From Nitrospira sp. (GTDB lineage: Bacteria > Nitrospirota > Nitrospiria > Nitrospirales > Nitrospiraceae): a stretch of 64,000 nt of DNA. The notes beneath the pieces are model-generated. The model was not told the origin of the DNA, did no database searches, and saw only the letters and a list, made by a program, of their open reading frames with translations. The position numbers were made by a program, and so were the translations under genes. This document shows, one piece after another, positions 50,372 to 58,343 of this stretch (position 1 is its first letter; the number at the start of each line of letters is the position of its first letter). The stretch lies in contig JALHMZ010000005.1 in NCBI GenBank assembly GCA_022843785.1, positions 1-64,000 on the forward strand, written 5' to 3'.

Positions 50372-51928
50372 ATGATAAAGATCGTCACCGGCGCGCAGAT
50401 GCAGGAACTCGATCGCCGGACGATCGGCGAAGCCCGTGTCCCGGGAACTGTGTTGATGGAACGCGCAGGCTCTGGCCTCGTGACCAACCTTGAGGACGTG
50501 TTTGGTTCCGCGCGTGGGCAGCGCATCACCATCCTCTGCGGAAAAGGCAATAACGGCGGCGATGGATTTGTCGTGGCCCGGCTCCTTCGCCGTCGTCAGG
50601 CCCACGTGCGAATCCTTACCATGACGCCCATCTCCGAATTGAGCCACGACGCCGCGACGATGTATCGGCAATTCGTCCGCGTGGCCGGCAAGTCGGCCGT
50701 GCAGCCCTATCGTTCAGCGAACCAGACGCTGCCGATTCTCCGGGAGAGCGACATTCTCATCGATGCACTGCTCGGAACCGGCCTGTCCTCCGATGTCATA
50801 GGGCGCTATGGCGATGCGATCGACAACATCAATGAATCTGGACGACCGGTCGTAGCCGTCGATCTTCCATCCGGTCTTCATGCCGACACTGGCGCCATAC
50901 TCGGCCGCGCCGTCAAGGCTTCCCTCACCGTGACGTTCGGACTCCCTAAATTGGGGCTGTACCAGAACCATGGAATTGATTTGGCCGGGCCTATCAGGAT
51001 CGTTGATATCGGCATTCCCCCGGCCTACATCGATGCCGTCACAAGCCGAACAATGTTGATGACTCCCGCCTTTGTGCGAGCCTCCTTACCGACACGCACA
51101 CCATCCAGCCACAAAGGCACGTTCGGCCATGCCGGAATCATTGCAGGCTCTGTCGGCAAAACCGGTGCAGCGGCCATGGCTGCGCGAGCGGCCCTTCGAG
51201 TCGGTGCCGGGCTGGTTACCGTCGCAGTCCCTTCCAGCGTCAACGACGTGTTGGAGGCAAAACTGCTGGAAGCCATGACCATCCCGATGCCGGAGACCAA
51301 ATCGCGAACCTTTTCGCGCACAGCGCTCGACCGGCTCACCGCTTTTATCGCCGCCAGAACCGCGATTGCAATCGGCCCTGGGTTATCGACTCATCCGGAA
51401 ACAGTCGAATTGGTGCAAGCTCTGACCAAACAACTTGATCGGCCTGCTGTTCTCGATGCCGATGCGCTGAATGCACTGGCCGGCCGCGCATCGATGCTCA
51501 CCGCCTGCAAGACGCCTCCGATCCTTACACCCCATCCTGGTGAGATGGCCCGGCTGGAAACCGACGCGACGCCACAGAGCGTCAATGCCGATCGAATCAA
51601 CACTGCCGCCAGGTTTGCGCGAGAACGGGGAGTATTTGTAGTCCTGAAAGGCGCCCGAACCGTAGTCGCAAGACCGGACGGAACTGCAGCCATCTGTCCG
51701 ACCGGAAATCCCGGAATGGCAACAGCGGGAACAGGCGACGTCTTAACCGGCATAATCGTAGGGCTGTTGGCCCAAGGCCTGTCGTCATGGGAAGCCGCCT
51801 GTGTGGCAACCTACCTGCATGGTTACGCCGGAGATTTAGCCGCAGCTGAGAAGGGACAGGCGGGGCTGATCGCAGGAGACCTGATTGAGCAGATACCCTT
51901 TGCCGTCAAGATTGCCCATGAAACCTAG
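50372..51928 (+). CDS. nnr: Bifunctional NAD(P)H-hydrate repair enzyme (epimerase/dehydratase)
   Basis: Repairs hydrated NAD(P)H. A product of 518 residues with an N-terminal YjeF_N epimerase (GKGNNGGDGFVVARLL near 60) and a C-terminal ribokinase-like dehydratase (LTPHPGEMARL; GTGDVLTGIIVGLLAQG near 452). ATG 50372 is used; the 27 extra residues in the track lie upstream. It is the first of a chain of overlapping genes leading to mutS. Confidence 0.94.
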   Translation: MIKIVTGAQMQELDRRTIGEARVPGTVLMERAGSGLVTNLEDVFGSARGQRITILCGKGNNGGDGFVVARLLRRRQAHVRILTMTPISELSHDAATMYRQFVRVAGKSAVQPYRSANQTLPILRESDILIDALLGTGLSSDVIGRYGDAIDNINESGRPVVAVDLPSGLHADTGAILGRAVKASLTVTFGLPKLGLYQNHGIDLAGPIRIVDIGIPPAYIDAVTSRTMLMTPAFVRASLPTRTPSSHKGTFGHAGIIAGSVGKTGAAAMAARAALRVGAGLVTVAVPSSVNDVLEAKLLEAMTIPMPETKSRTFSRTALDRLTAFIAARTAIAIGPGLSTHPETVELVQALTKQLDRPAVLDADALNALAGRASMLTACKTPPILTPHPGEMARLETDATPQSVNADRINTAARFARERGVFVVLKGARTVVARPDGTAAICPTGNPGMATAGTGDVLTGIIVGLLAQGLSSWEAACVATYLHGYAGDLAAAEKGQAGLIAGDLIEQIPFAVKIAHET

Positions 51929-52529
51929 CCGAGCGCGATCCCTCGCGAGCAGCAGCGATCAAGCACCGGGGACAAGGCCGAACGCAACTGCGGCTTCGCT
52001 TGATCTCGTGCTCACCTCCCTCGCTGCAACTGAATCGCTTGGCCGTGCCATTGGCTGCGCCCTCACAGGCGGGGACGTGCTGGCATTGATCGGTGCATTA
52101 GGCGCCGGGAAAACCGCCATGGTCCGTGGCATCGCAGCCGGTCTCAGCGCGCCTCCCGATGCTGTCAGTAGCCCCACCTTCGTATTGGTGCACGAATACC
52201 GAGGACGCCTTCCCCTGATTCACATTGATCTGTACCGGCTGCACACCGACGCAGAACTCGAATCAATCGGGCTTTCCGACTATTTCACCGACCGAACGGT
52301 TGTGGCCATCGAGTGGGCCGACCGGTTTCCCGCCATGCTTCCCGAAGACCGATTGGAAGTACGGTTGACCCACCGGAGCCCGGCCACTCGGACCGTACGG
52401 TTGGCAGCCAAAGGACCGCAATCACGCTCGTTGCTGACCCGCATCGACCAAGCCCGACGGCCGGGCAAACGGCCACCCTCTTCCCGGAAGAAAACGACCA
52501 CCGGCACAAGAAAGGCTCCGGCTCGATGA
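51918..52529 (+). CDS. tsaE: tRNA threonylcarbamoyladenosine ATPase TsaE
   Basis: Subunit of the t6A tRNA-modification complex with TsaB and TsaD. Walker A is GALGAGKT (59-66); SSPTFVLVHEY, DLYRL and IEWADRF are the family motifs. ATG 51918 overlaps the nnr end by 11 bases. It has a longer, basic C-terminal tail than usual. The pairing with nnr is widespread. Confidence 0.94.
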   Translation: MKPSRARSLASSSDQAPGTRPNATAASLDLVLTSLAATESLGRAIGCALTGGDVLALIGALGAGKTAMVRGIAAGLSAPPDAVSSPTFVLVHEYRGRLPLIHIDLYRLHTDAELESIGLSDYFTDRTVVAIEWADRFPAMLPEDRLEVRLTHRSPATRTVRLAAKGPQSRSLLTRIDQARRPGKRPPSSRKKTTTGTRKAPAR

Positions 52530-52864
52530 TTCGAGTGATTTTAGTCGGCATTCTCTTGCTGCTCTCGCTGGCCTTCTTTCTTCAAAACCAGGAGCAAGAG
52601 GTCACCCTTCGATACTTTTTTGGATTGCTGGAGGCCTCGACGCCCGTCTACAAGCCCATCATGGCCGGCTTCGTGGTTGGACTGTTGGTTGCAGCCATTT
52701 TACTGTTTCCCCCATGGGTCCGGAGCCGCATCGAGCTGAGACGGAAAACGAAAGCGCTGCAAGTCGCCGAAGTAGACCTCGAACGGCTTCGCCAGTCCGT
52801 CCAAAACACCTCCGACCGAGCCCCGGCGTCGCCGGGGCCTTCACAGGACGTCGCGGATGATTGA
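52526..52864 (+). CDS. LapA-domain (DUF1049) membrane protein
   Basis: A product of 112 residues with two membrane helices (VILVGILLLLSLAFFLQNQ; GFVVGLLVAAILLF) and a cytosolic coiled-coil-like tail (RRKTKALQVAEVDLERLRQS). This matches LapA/YciS-like proteins that take part in LPS assembly control in E. coli. The ATGA overlap with tsaE and 8-base overlap with mutS show tight coupling. The track ORF start (52313) is inside tsaE. Confidence 0.82.
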   Translation: MIRVILVGILLLLSLAFFLQNQEQEVTLRYFFGLLEASTPVYKPIMAGFVVGLLVAAILLFPPWVRSRIELRRKTKALQVAEVDLERLRQSVQNTSDRAPASPGPSQDVADD

Positions 52865-55508
52865 CCAGGACACAAGCCCCCTCATGCGGCAGTATCGGGA
52901 CATCAAGCGGGGCTATCCGGAAGCCATCCTGTTTTTTCGCGTCGGAGACTTTTATGAAATGTTTTACGAAGACGCACAAGTGGCCTCACGACTCCTTTCG
53001 ATCGCACTCACATCCCGTGATAAACACAGTCCCGATCCGGTTCCCCTCTGTGGGGTCCCCTATCACGCAGCAACCGGGTATATCGCCAAGCTGCTCAAGA
53101 CGGGGCGGACCGTCGCGCTTTGTGAGCAAGTTGAAGATCCCAAGCTGGCCAAGGGGCTGGTGCGCCGGGAAGTCGTGCGTCTCTATACACCCGGTACCCT
53201 CGTCGATACAGAGATGCTGTCCCCGGCCGAATCGAATTATCTGGCGGCGTTGTCTCTCCAACCGATATCGGCGCAGCCGGCGGTAATCGGACTGGCCGCG
53301 ATCGACGTCTCCACGGGCGAGTTCTGGGTGACAGAATTACACGGTCCACAGGTGGTGGCACTCGCGCTGGACGAACTGGCGAGGCTTGATCCGCGCGAGG
53401 TGTTATTCCCGGCTGGACTCAACCCTGACGCGGCTGCTTGGCTGGATCAAATCAAGGGAGCGCGTGTGTGCGAACGACCAGCCGTTTCGTTCGATCGGCG
53501 CCAGAGTGCGCGGTCTTTGCTGGACCAGTTCCGTGTCCAGTCGCTTGATGCGTTCGGGTGCGCGGATCTGACCGTCGGCCTGGAGGCAGCCGGTGCCGTC
53601 TTGCATTACTTTCGCGAAACGCAACCGGCTGCCCCACTGGACCATATTCGGCGAATGACGGTTCGCCGAGGTCATGACGCCATGCATCTGGACGCCGCCA
53701 CTCTTCGCAATTTGGAAATCCTCAAACCGATGGCCTTTGGAGACAGCGCACCGGAGTCGCGTGGTACTGCTCTCGCGGCCGTGCTGGACCGTACGGTTAC
53801 GGCCATGGGCAGCCGGCTGCTGCGACAATGGCTGATCAGGCCTTTGATCCAATGCGAACCGATCCGCGCCAGACTGGATGCGGTGGGAGAGCTGAAAGAC
53901 CGCCTTGAGGAGCGTGTGGCCTTGCGCGCAGCGCTGCGTGAGGTGCAGGATATCGCGCGACTCGGCAGCCGTATCGTATTGGGCTATGCGGGTCCCCGTG
54001 AACTCCTTGCCTTGAAGCAATCCCTGTCCGTACTGCCTGACATTGCATCCAGACTTGCGCCGCTTCAGCGTGCGTTGCTCGTTGAGGTCCGCTCGTCGTG
54101 GGATGACGGGCGCGACGTATGCGAGATCATCGAGCGCGCCATCCAGCCCGATGCGCCCCCATCGGTTCGCGACGGGAACTTCATCAGGGAGGGCTACCAC
54201 GCCGGTATCGATGAACTCCGGAAGGCGAGCAAAGAAGGTAAACAGTGGATCGCCGGGATTGAGCGCAACGAGCGTGAACGTACCGGCATCGAGTCATTGA
54301 AAGTCAGATACAACCAGGTGTTCGGCTATTACATCGAAGTGACGAAGGCCAATCTCAGCCGCGTCCCGTCCGACTACATCCGCAAACAAACTCTCGTCAA
54401 TGCCGAGCGGTTTATGACTCCCGAGCTGAAAGCACTCGAAGAACAGGTGACCGGAGCGGAGGCCAGATTGCTGGCGCTTGAGCAAGACATCTTCGCTCAA
54501 CTCCGAGGGCGCTTGGCGCAGGAAGCCTCTCGTCTGGATGCCATGGCGGGCAAACTTTCATTGATCGATGTCCTCGCCGGTCTCGCCGAAACCGCCGCGT
54601 TGAATCGTTACACGATGCCTGAGGTGGATGAGAGCGGCAGCCTGGCCATCCGCAACGGACGCCATCCCGTGGTTGAACAGCTTCGCGACGATCGAGCATT
54701 CGTTCCCAATGATACGATTTTGGATCTGAACAACAACCGCCTGCTGATCTTAACCGGACCCAATATGGCAGGTAAAAGCACCTACCTCAGGCAGGTCGCT
54801 TTGATTGTCCTCATGGCTCAAATCGGCAGTTTTGTCCCGGCGAGCAGCGCGCAGATTGGACTGGTCGATCGCATCTTTACCCGCGTGGGTGCTTCGGACA
54901 ATCTGGCCGGCGGCCTGAGCACTTTTATGGTGGAGATGGTAGAAACCGCAAATATTCTCAATAGCGCCTCTCAGCGAAGTCTGATTCTGTTGGATGAGAT
55001 CGGCCGGGGCACCAGCACGTATGATGGGCTCAGCATTGCGTGGGCAGTGGCGGAATACATCCATGATCGGACGCGCCTCGGCGCGCGCACCCTGTTCGCC
55101 ACGCACTATCATGAGATGGTGCAGCTGGAGTGTCAGCGCGAGGGAATCAAAAACTATCGCGTCGCGGTCCAAGAGCGCGATGGGGACGTGGTCTTTCTCC
55201 GTAAAATTGTCGCGGGAGGCGCTGATCGGAGCTACGGCATTCACGTGGCCAAACTCGCGGGGCTCCCCGGATCTGTCATCGAACGGGCGCAAGCGGTCCT
55301 GACGCAGCTGGAACAGCCGGAGTCTTCCATCGCAGGATCGGTCCGAGAACAACCCGATCAGGCGACTCCCCCTCTGCCGCAGCCCCATCCCGTGATTGAA
55401 GAGGTCAAACAGATCGACTTGTTTTCTATGACGCCGCTCGATGCACTCAACCGCTTGGCTGAACTGCAACGCATGGTCCAACCGGGTAACGGCCGCCATG
55501 AAAAATGA
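52857..55508 (+). CDS. mutS: DNA mismatch repair protein MutS
   Basis: A product of 883 residues with the full domain set: mismatch-binding FYE (32-34) in GDFYEMFYED, connector, lever and clamp regions, Walker A GPNMAGKSTYLRQ (near 636), and DEIGRGTSTYDGLSIAW plus ATHYHEM in the ATPase. The C-terminal tail holds the Pro/Gln-rich linker and DLFSMTPLDALNRLAELQ dimerisation motif. The stop lies inside the following hairpin. mutL is not in the window. Confidence 0.97.
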   Translation: MIDQDTSPLMRQYRDIKRGYPEAILFFRVGDFYEMFYEDAQVASRLLSIALTSRDKHSPDPVPLCGVPYHAATGYIAKLLKTGRTVALCEQVEDPKLAKGLVRREVVRLYTPGTLVDTEMLSPAESNYLAALSLQPISAQPAVIGLAAIDVSTGEFWVTELHGPQVVALALDELARLDPREVLFPAGLNPDAAAWLDQIKGARVCERPAVSFDRRQSARSLLDQFRVQSLDAFGCADLTVGLEAAGAVLHYFRETQPAAPLDHIRRMTVRRGHDAMHLDAATLRNLEILKPMAFGDSAPESRGTALAAVLDRTVTAMGSRLLRQWLIRPLIQCEPIRARLDAVGELKDRLEERVALRAALREVQDIARLGSRIVLGYAGPRELLALKQSLSVLPDIASRLAPLQRALLVEVRSSWDDGRDVCEIIERAIQPDAPPSVRDGNFIREGYHAGIDELRKASKEGKQWIAGIERNERERTGIESLKVRYNQVFGYYIEVTKANLSRVPSDYIRKQTLVNAERFMTPELKALEEQVTGAEARLLALEQDIFAQLRGRLAQEASRLDAMAGKLSLIDVLAGLAETAALNRYTMPEVDESGSLAIRNGRHPVVEQLRDDRAFVPNDTILDLNNNRLLILTGPNMAGKSTYLRQVALIVLMAQIGSFVPASSAQIGLVDRIFTRVGASDNLAGGLSTFMVEMVETANILNSASQRSLILLDEIGRGTSTYDGLSIAWAVAEYIHDRTRLGARTLFATHYHEMVQLECQREGIKNYRVAVQERDGDVVFLRKIVAGGADRSYGIHVAKLAGLPGSVIERAQAVLTQLEQPESSIAGSVREQPDQATPPLPQPHPVIEEVKQIDLFSMTPLDALNRLAELQRMVQPGNGRHEK

Positions 55509-55544
55509 ACGGCGGCCACTCCCTGTCAGGACTGACCGCCGTTC
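55507..55544 (-). terminator. Intrinsic terminator of the small secreted-protein unit
   Basis: A 9-base-pair stem GAACGGCGG/CCGCCGTTC with a structured loop. On the minus strand it is followed by ATTTTTC, so it stops transcription about 20 bases after the 55564 stop codon. On the plus strand it overlaps the mutS stop and lacks a T-run, so it may work in one direction only. Confidence 0.75.
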
Positions 55545-55563
55545 TGTCGATTCAACTGGGAAA

Positions 55564-56229
55564 TCAGTGGGCTTGGTTATACTGTGCCGTTGCGGGAATC
55601 ATTCCGCCGATGGCTTTCCCGCCTGGGATCATCACATCGTACTGCATGCCGACGTTAGATCCATCCGGAGACACAGGCGAGGCAGTGAGCCCGCGTTTCG
55701 CTGTCGCGCAGGCTGAATCATTCTCACTCTTTCCCGCACATTCCTTGAACTGTAGCGCGGAGATGCTGAGCGGCTTGCCGATGTTCCCGGCCACCTCAGG
55801 AAGTTTCTTGACCGAGGAAATCACCCGGTGGTTCTGTTCAGTCTCCGTGGCGACAAACTCAATCAAATCTGTCGTGCTGCCCGGAGGCACTTCTTTCGCT
55901 GCTGCCGGTCCCGCATGCGGACGCCCCATTTTCTTTAAGTCGCCCCATGCGCCTTTATCCGCATAAAACTTCAACGTCTTGCCTGGATGGACCTTCTGCC
56001 AGAACAACCCGCTTTCGGCCTGCCCGCCGTAGACGGACACGTTGATCCAGACCGCTTCATCATAGGGATCGAGCACGATCACGCGTCCTTGAATCGTGGT
56101 GGGCTTGCTCATGTCCCCCCACTCAAACCGCTCCTGGAACGATTCAATAGCCAATGCGGTCGAGGCCATACCGGCTACTAATGCCAGAGCTGCGATTGCG
56201 GCTCCACCTTGTTTCTGCAGGGTCATCAT
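55564..56229 (-). CDS. Secreted protein of unknown function A
   Basis: The precursor has 221 residues with a signal peptide (GGAAIAALALVAGMASTALA). The mature part contains TTIQGRVIVLDPYDEAVWIN, an OB-like beta segment, then a Gly/Pro-rich linker (HAGPAAAKEVPPGS), two cysteines near the end and a C-terminal segment rich in Gly and Met. Two adjacent ATGs follow AAGGAGG at 5 and 8 bases. It shares the phrase TIQGRV with the gene just upstream, suggesting ancient duplication or the same fold. No family recognised. Confidence 0.65.
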   Translation of the reverse strand: MMTLQKQGGAAIAALALVAGMASTALAIESFQERFEWGDMSKPTTIQGRVIVLDPYDEAVWINVSVYGGQAESGLFWQKVHPGKTLKFYADKGAWGDLKKMGRPHAGPAAAKEVPPGSTTDLIEFVATETEQNHRVISSVKKLPEVAGNIGKPLSISALQFKECAGKSENDSACATAKRGLTASPVSPDGSNVGMQYDVMIPGGKAIGGMIPATAQYNQAH

Positions 56230-56283
56230 CACGTCCTCCTTCAAAGACATGCGAGGATACAATAATCCGCTCGTGCCTACTCC

Positions 56284-56799
56284 TTAATCGCCTTTGATCA
56301 CCTTGAAACCGGTGATCGTCCGACCGTCCAAGGTCACTTCCATGGCTACGAGTTCCTGTGACGCCTTGATGATTTGATCCATCAGGGCCTTGTCCTTCAC
56401 GGCTAAGCGTACGGTTGTAGCCGCGTGATACCAGCCGGAATAGGCGTTATTTTTCTCAGCGCCGCCTGAAAATCCCCAGGCGCAGCAGCTCAATAACGGA
56501 TCGGGTGGCTTCACATCCAGCATTGTCGATGATCGCCCGCCCGACGCGCCGGATGACGGCTCGCCTGTATTCCAATATTGAATCCCGAACAGCAGCTCAC
56601 CGTCGGGATTATCCGCCCATTGCGACCACACACGGCCTTGGATCGTCTTCACGGCTTCAGCCTTGAGCGGCTTTCCACCGACGATCGCATCGGCCAGACC
56701 TAATTTTTCGATCGGACCGGCAGCCAAGGCAGATTCGACCGCCGACAAGCCGACGGCGGAAAACAGCGCGACTGCGGCTAGAACGATTGTCCTTTTCAT
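56284..56799 (-). CDS. Secreted protein of unknown function B
   Basis: Product of 171 residues with a signal peptide (TIVLAAVALFSAVGLSAVESALA). The mature part has KTIQGRVWSQWADNPDGELL, an adjacent cysteine pair in LLSCCAWGF and a charged C-terminus (VAMEVTLDGRTITGFKVIKG). ATG 56799 with GGAGGG upstream is preferred over the track start at 56901. It is paired with protein A, 54 bases apart, under one likely promoter and one terminator. No family recognised. Confidence 0.65.
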   Translation of the reverse strand: MKRTIVLAAVALFSAVGLSAVESALAAGPIEKLGLADAIVGGKPLKAEAVKTIQGRVWSQWADNPDGELLFGIQYWNTGEPSSGASGGRSSTMLDVKPPDPLLSCCAWGFSGGAEKNNAYSGWYHAATTVRLAVKDKALMDQIIKASQELVAMEVTLDGRTITGFKVIKGD

Positions 56800-56979
56800 A
56801 CCTCGTCCCTCCTTCGTACAGAGTTGAAGACAAAGCCCGTAATCTTTTGAACAGCAATCATGATTCAAGTATGTTCTACGCAAGACCAACGACTGCGGCA
56901 CGTATCACATTCCTTTGAATGTCTTTCCTTCGCCGCTCCGTTACGCTTCTGTATATTCCATCAGGACAACGGAGTTGAA

Positions 56980-57008
56980 ACGGTACCGAATCAGGCATTT
57001 TATGTCAA
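56980..57008 (-). promoter_or_regulatory. Candidate promoter of the secreted-protein pair
   Basis: The 285-base gap upstream (56800-57084) has no gene. On the minus strand it contains TTGACA (57008-57003) and TACCGT (56985-56980) with a 17-base gap; the -10 is weak. TATACA, also on the minus strand near 56955, is another -10 choice. Confidence 0.35.
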
Positions 57009-57084
57009 GATATGTTTGTCGCCCGATTTGGCGCACTATACCGCCCTGAGATTATGCAAATCAATCGGTTGCAGGTCCAAGTCC

Positions 57085-58338
57085 TTACTGTAACGCTGCG
57101 ATCTGACGAGTCGAGAGTGGACCTAAGGCAGTAATCGCCATCGTGCCCGGTGCGAATAACTCCTTTGCGACTTGAGCGACGCGCTGTCCCGTGACGGCAT
57201 CGATGTCCGACAGCATTTCTTCGAGACTCGTATGGGCCCCCGTGATCAGCTCATCTTTCGCCAGCTTATTCATACGGCTATGCGAACTCTCCAAGCTGAG
57301 CATCAGACTGCCTTTCATCTGGTCCTTCGTCCGCTTGAGTTCCGCCCGTTCGATACCGTGCGCCGCCATGTTCCTGACTTCACGCCGGATCAAATCCAGT
57401 ACGCGTTCCACTTCTCGCGCACGGGTTCCGGCATAGACCGTCATCGTGCCCCCATCCGAATAGCCTGACAAAAACGAATAAATCGAGTACGCCAAGCCAC
57501 GCTTCTCACGAATCTCCTGAAAAAGGCGTGAGCTGACGCTTCCACCCAGCACGCTGTTCAGCACATACGCCGCATAGCGGTCTTTGTGGCCCGCTGGAAT
57601 TCCCTTTAGTCCGATACAAAGATGTACCTGTTCCAACGACTTCCGTTTGGTCACGACGCCGCCGCAGATGTCCGGTGGCCGACGTCTGCGCGGCTCGGCG
57701 CTCACGGACGGACGATGCCTCCCGAATGTACGGGCCACCGTCTGTTCAAGCCGACGCTGGTCGAAATTTCCTGCAACCGCGAGCACCATTTCCTGAGGCC
57801 GGTAGTGAGTCCCGACATAGTCGAGAAGATCGTCCCTCCTCAGTTTCGCAATCGTCGCTTCCTGTCCAAGAATCGGCCGGCTCAGCGGATGGCGTCCCAT
57901 CACGAGCCCTGTGTGCAGCTCTTGGACCAAATCCTCCGGATCGTCTTGAACCATGCGGATTTCTTCAAGCACCACCTGCTTCTCTTTTTCAATTTCTTTC
58001 GGCCCAAATCGGGATCGGTGGAACAGGTCCGAGAGTAGATTCAGCGCTTTAGACAGATGCTGATCGAGCACTTTGACATAAAAGGTGGTCGTCTCACGCG
58101 TGGTGAAGGCGTTCATCTCGCCTCCAAGCGCATCAATCTCGCGCGAGATATCAGTGGCCGTCCGAGTGGCCGTCCCCTTGAAAAACATATGTTCAATGAA
58201 GTGGGAATACCCCGCCTGCGCGGGGCTTTCGTCACGGGAGCCGGCATTCACCCACATGCCGACCGTGACAGATTTGAGCGTCGGGATCTGCTCGGTGACC
58301 AAGCGGATCCCATTGTCGAGAATATGTTTGCGGTACAA
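57085..58338 (-). CDS. M16-family zinc peptidase (processing-peptidase-like)
   Basis: A product of 417 residues with the inverted zinc motif HFIEH (46-50) and the downstream Glu in EKEKQVVLEEIRM. The N- and C-terminal halves are the usual M16 pair; RGLAYSIYSFLSGYSDGG is the typical second-half motif. It has no signal peptide and is probably cytosolic. Located directly after pnp, the same order as in Bacillus and many other bacteria. The true substrate is unknown. Confidence 0.92.
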   Translation of the reverse strand: MYRKHILDNGIRLVTEQIPTLKSVTVGMWVNAGSRDESPAQAGYSHFIEHMFFKGTATRTATDISREIDALGGEMNAFTTRETTTFYVKVLDQHLSKALNLLSDLFHRSRFGPKEIEKEKQVVLEEIRMVQDDPEDLVQELHTGLVMGRHPLSRPILGQEATIAKLRRDDLLDYVGTHYRPQEMVLAVAGNFDQRRLEQTVARTFGRHRPSVSAEPRRRRPPDICGGVVTKRKSLEQVHLCIGLKGIPAGHKDRYAAYVLNSVLGGSVSSRLFQEIREKRGLAYSIYSFLSGYSDGGTMTVYAGTRAREVERVLDLIRREVRNMAAHGIERAELKRTKDQMKGSLMLSLESSHSRMNKLAKDELITGAHTSLEEMLSDIDAVTGQRVAQVAKELFAPGTMAITALGPLSTRQIAALQ

Positions 58339-58343
58339 GGGAA

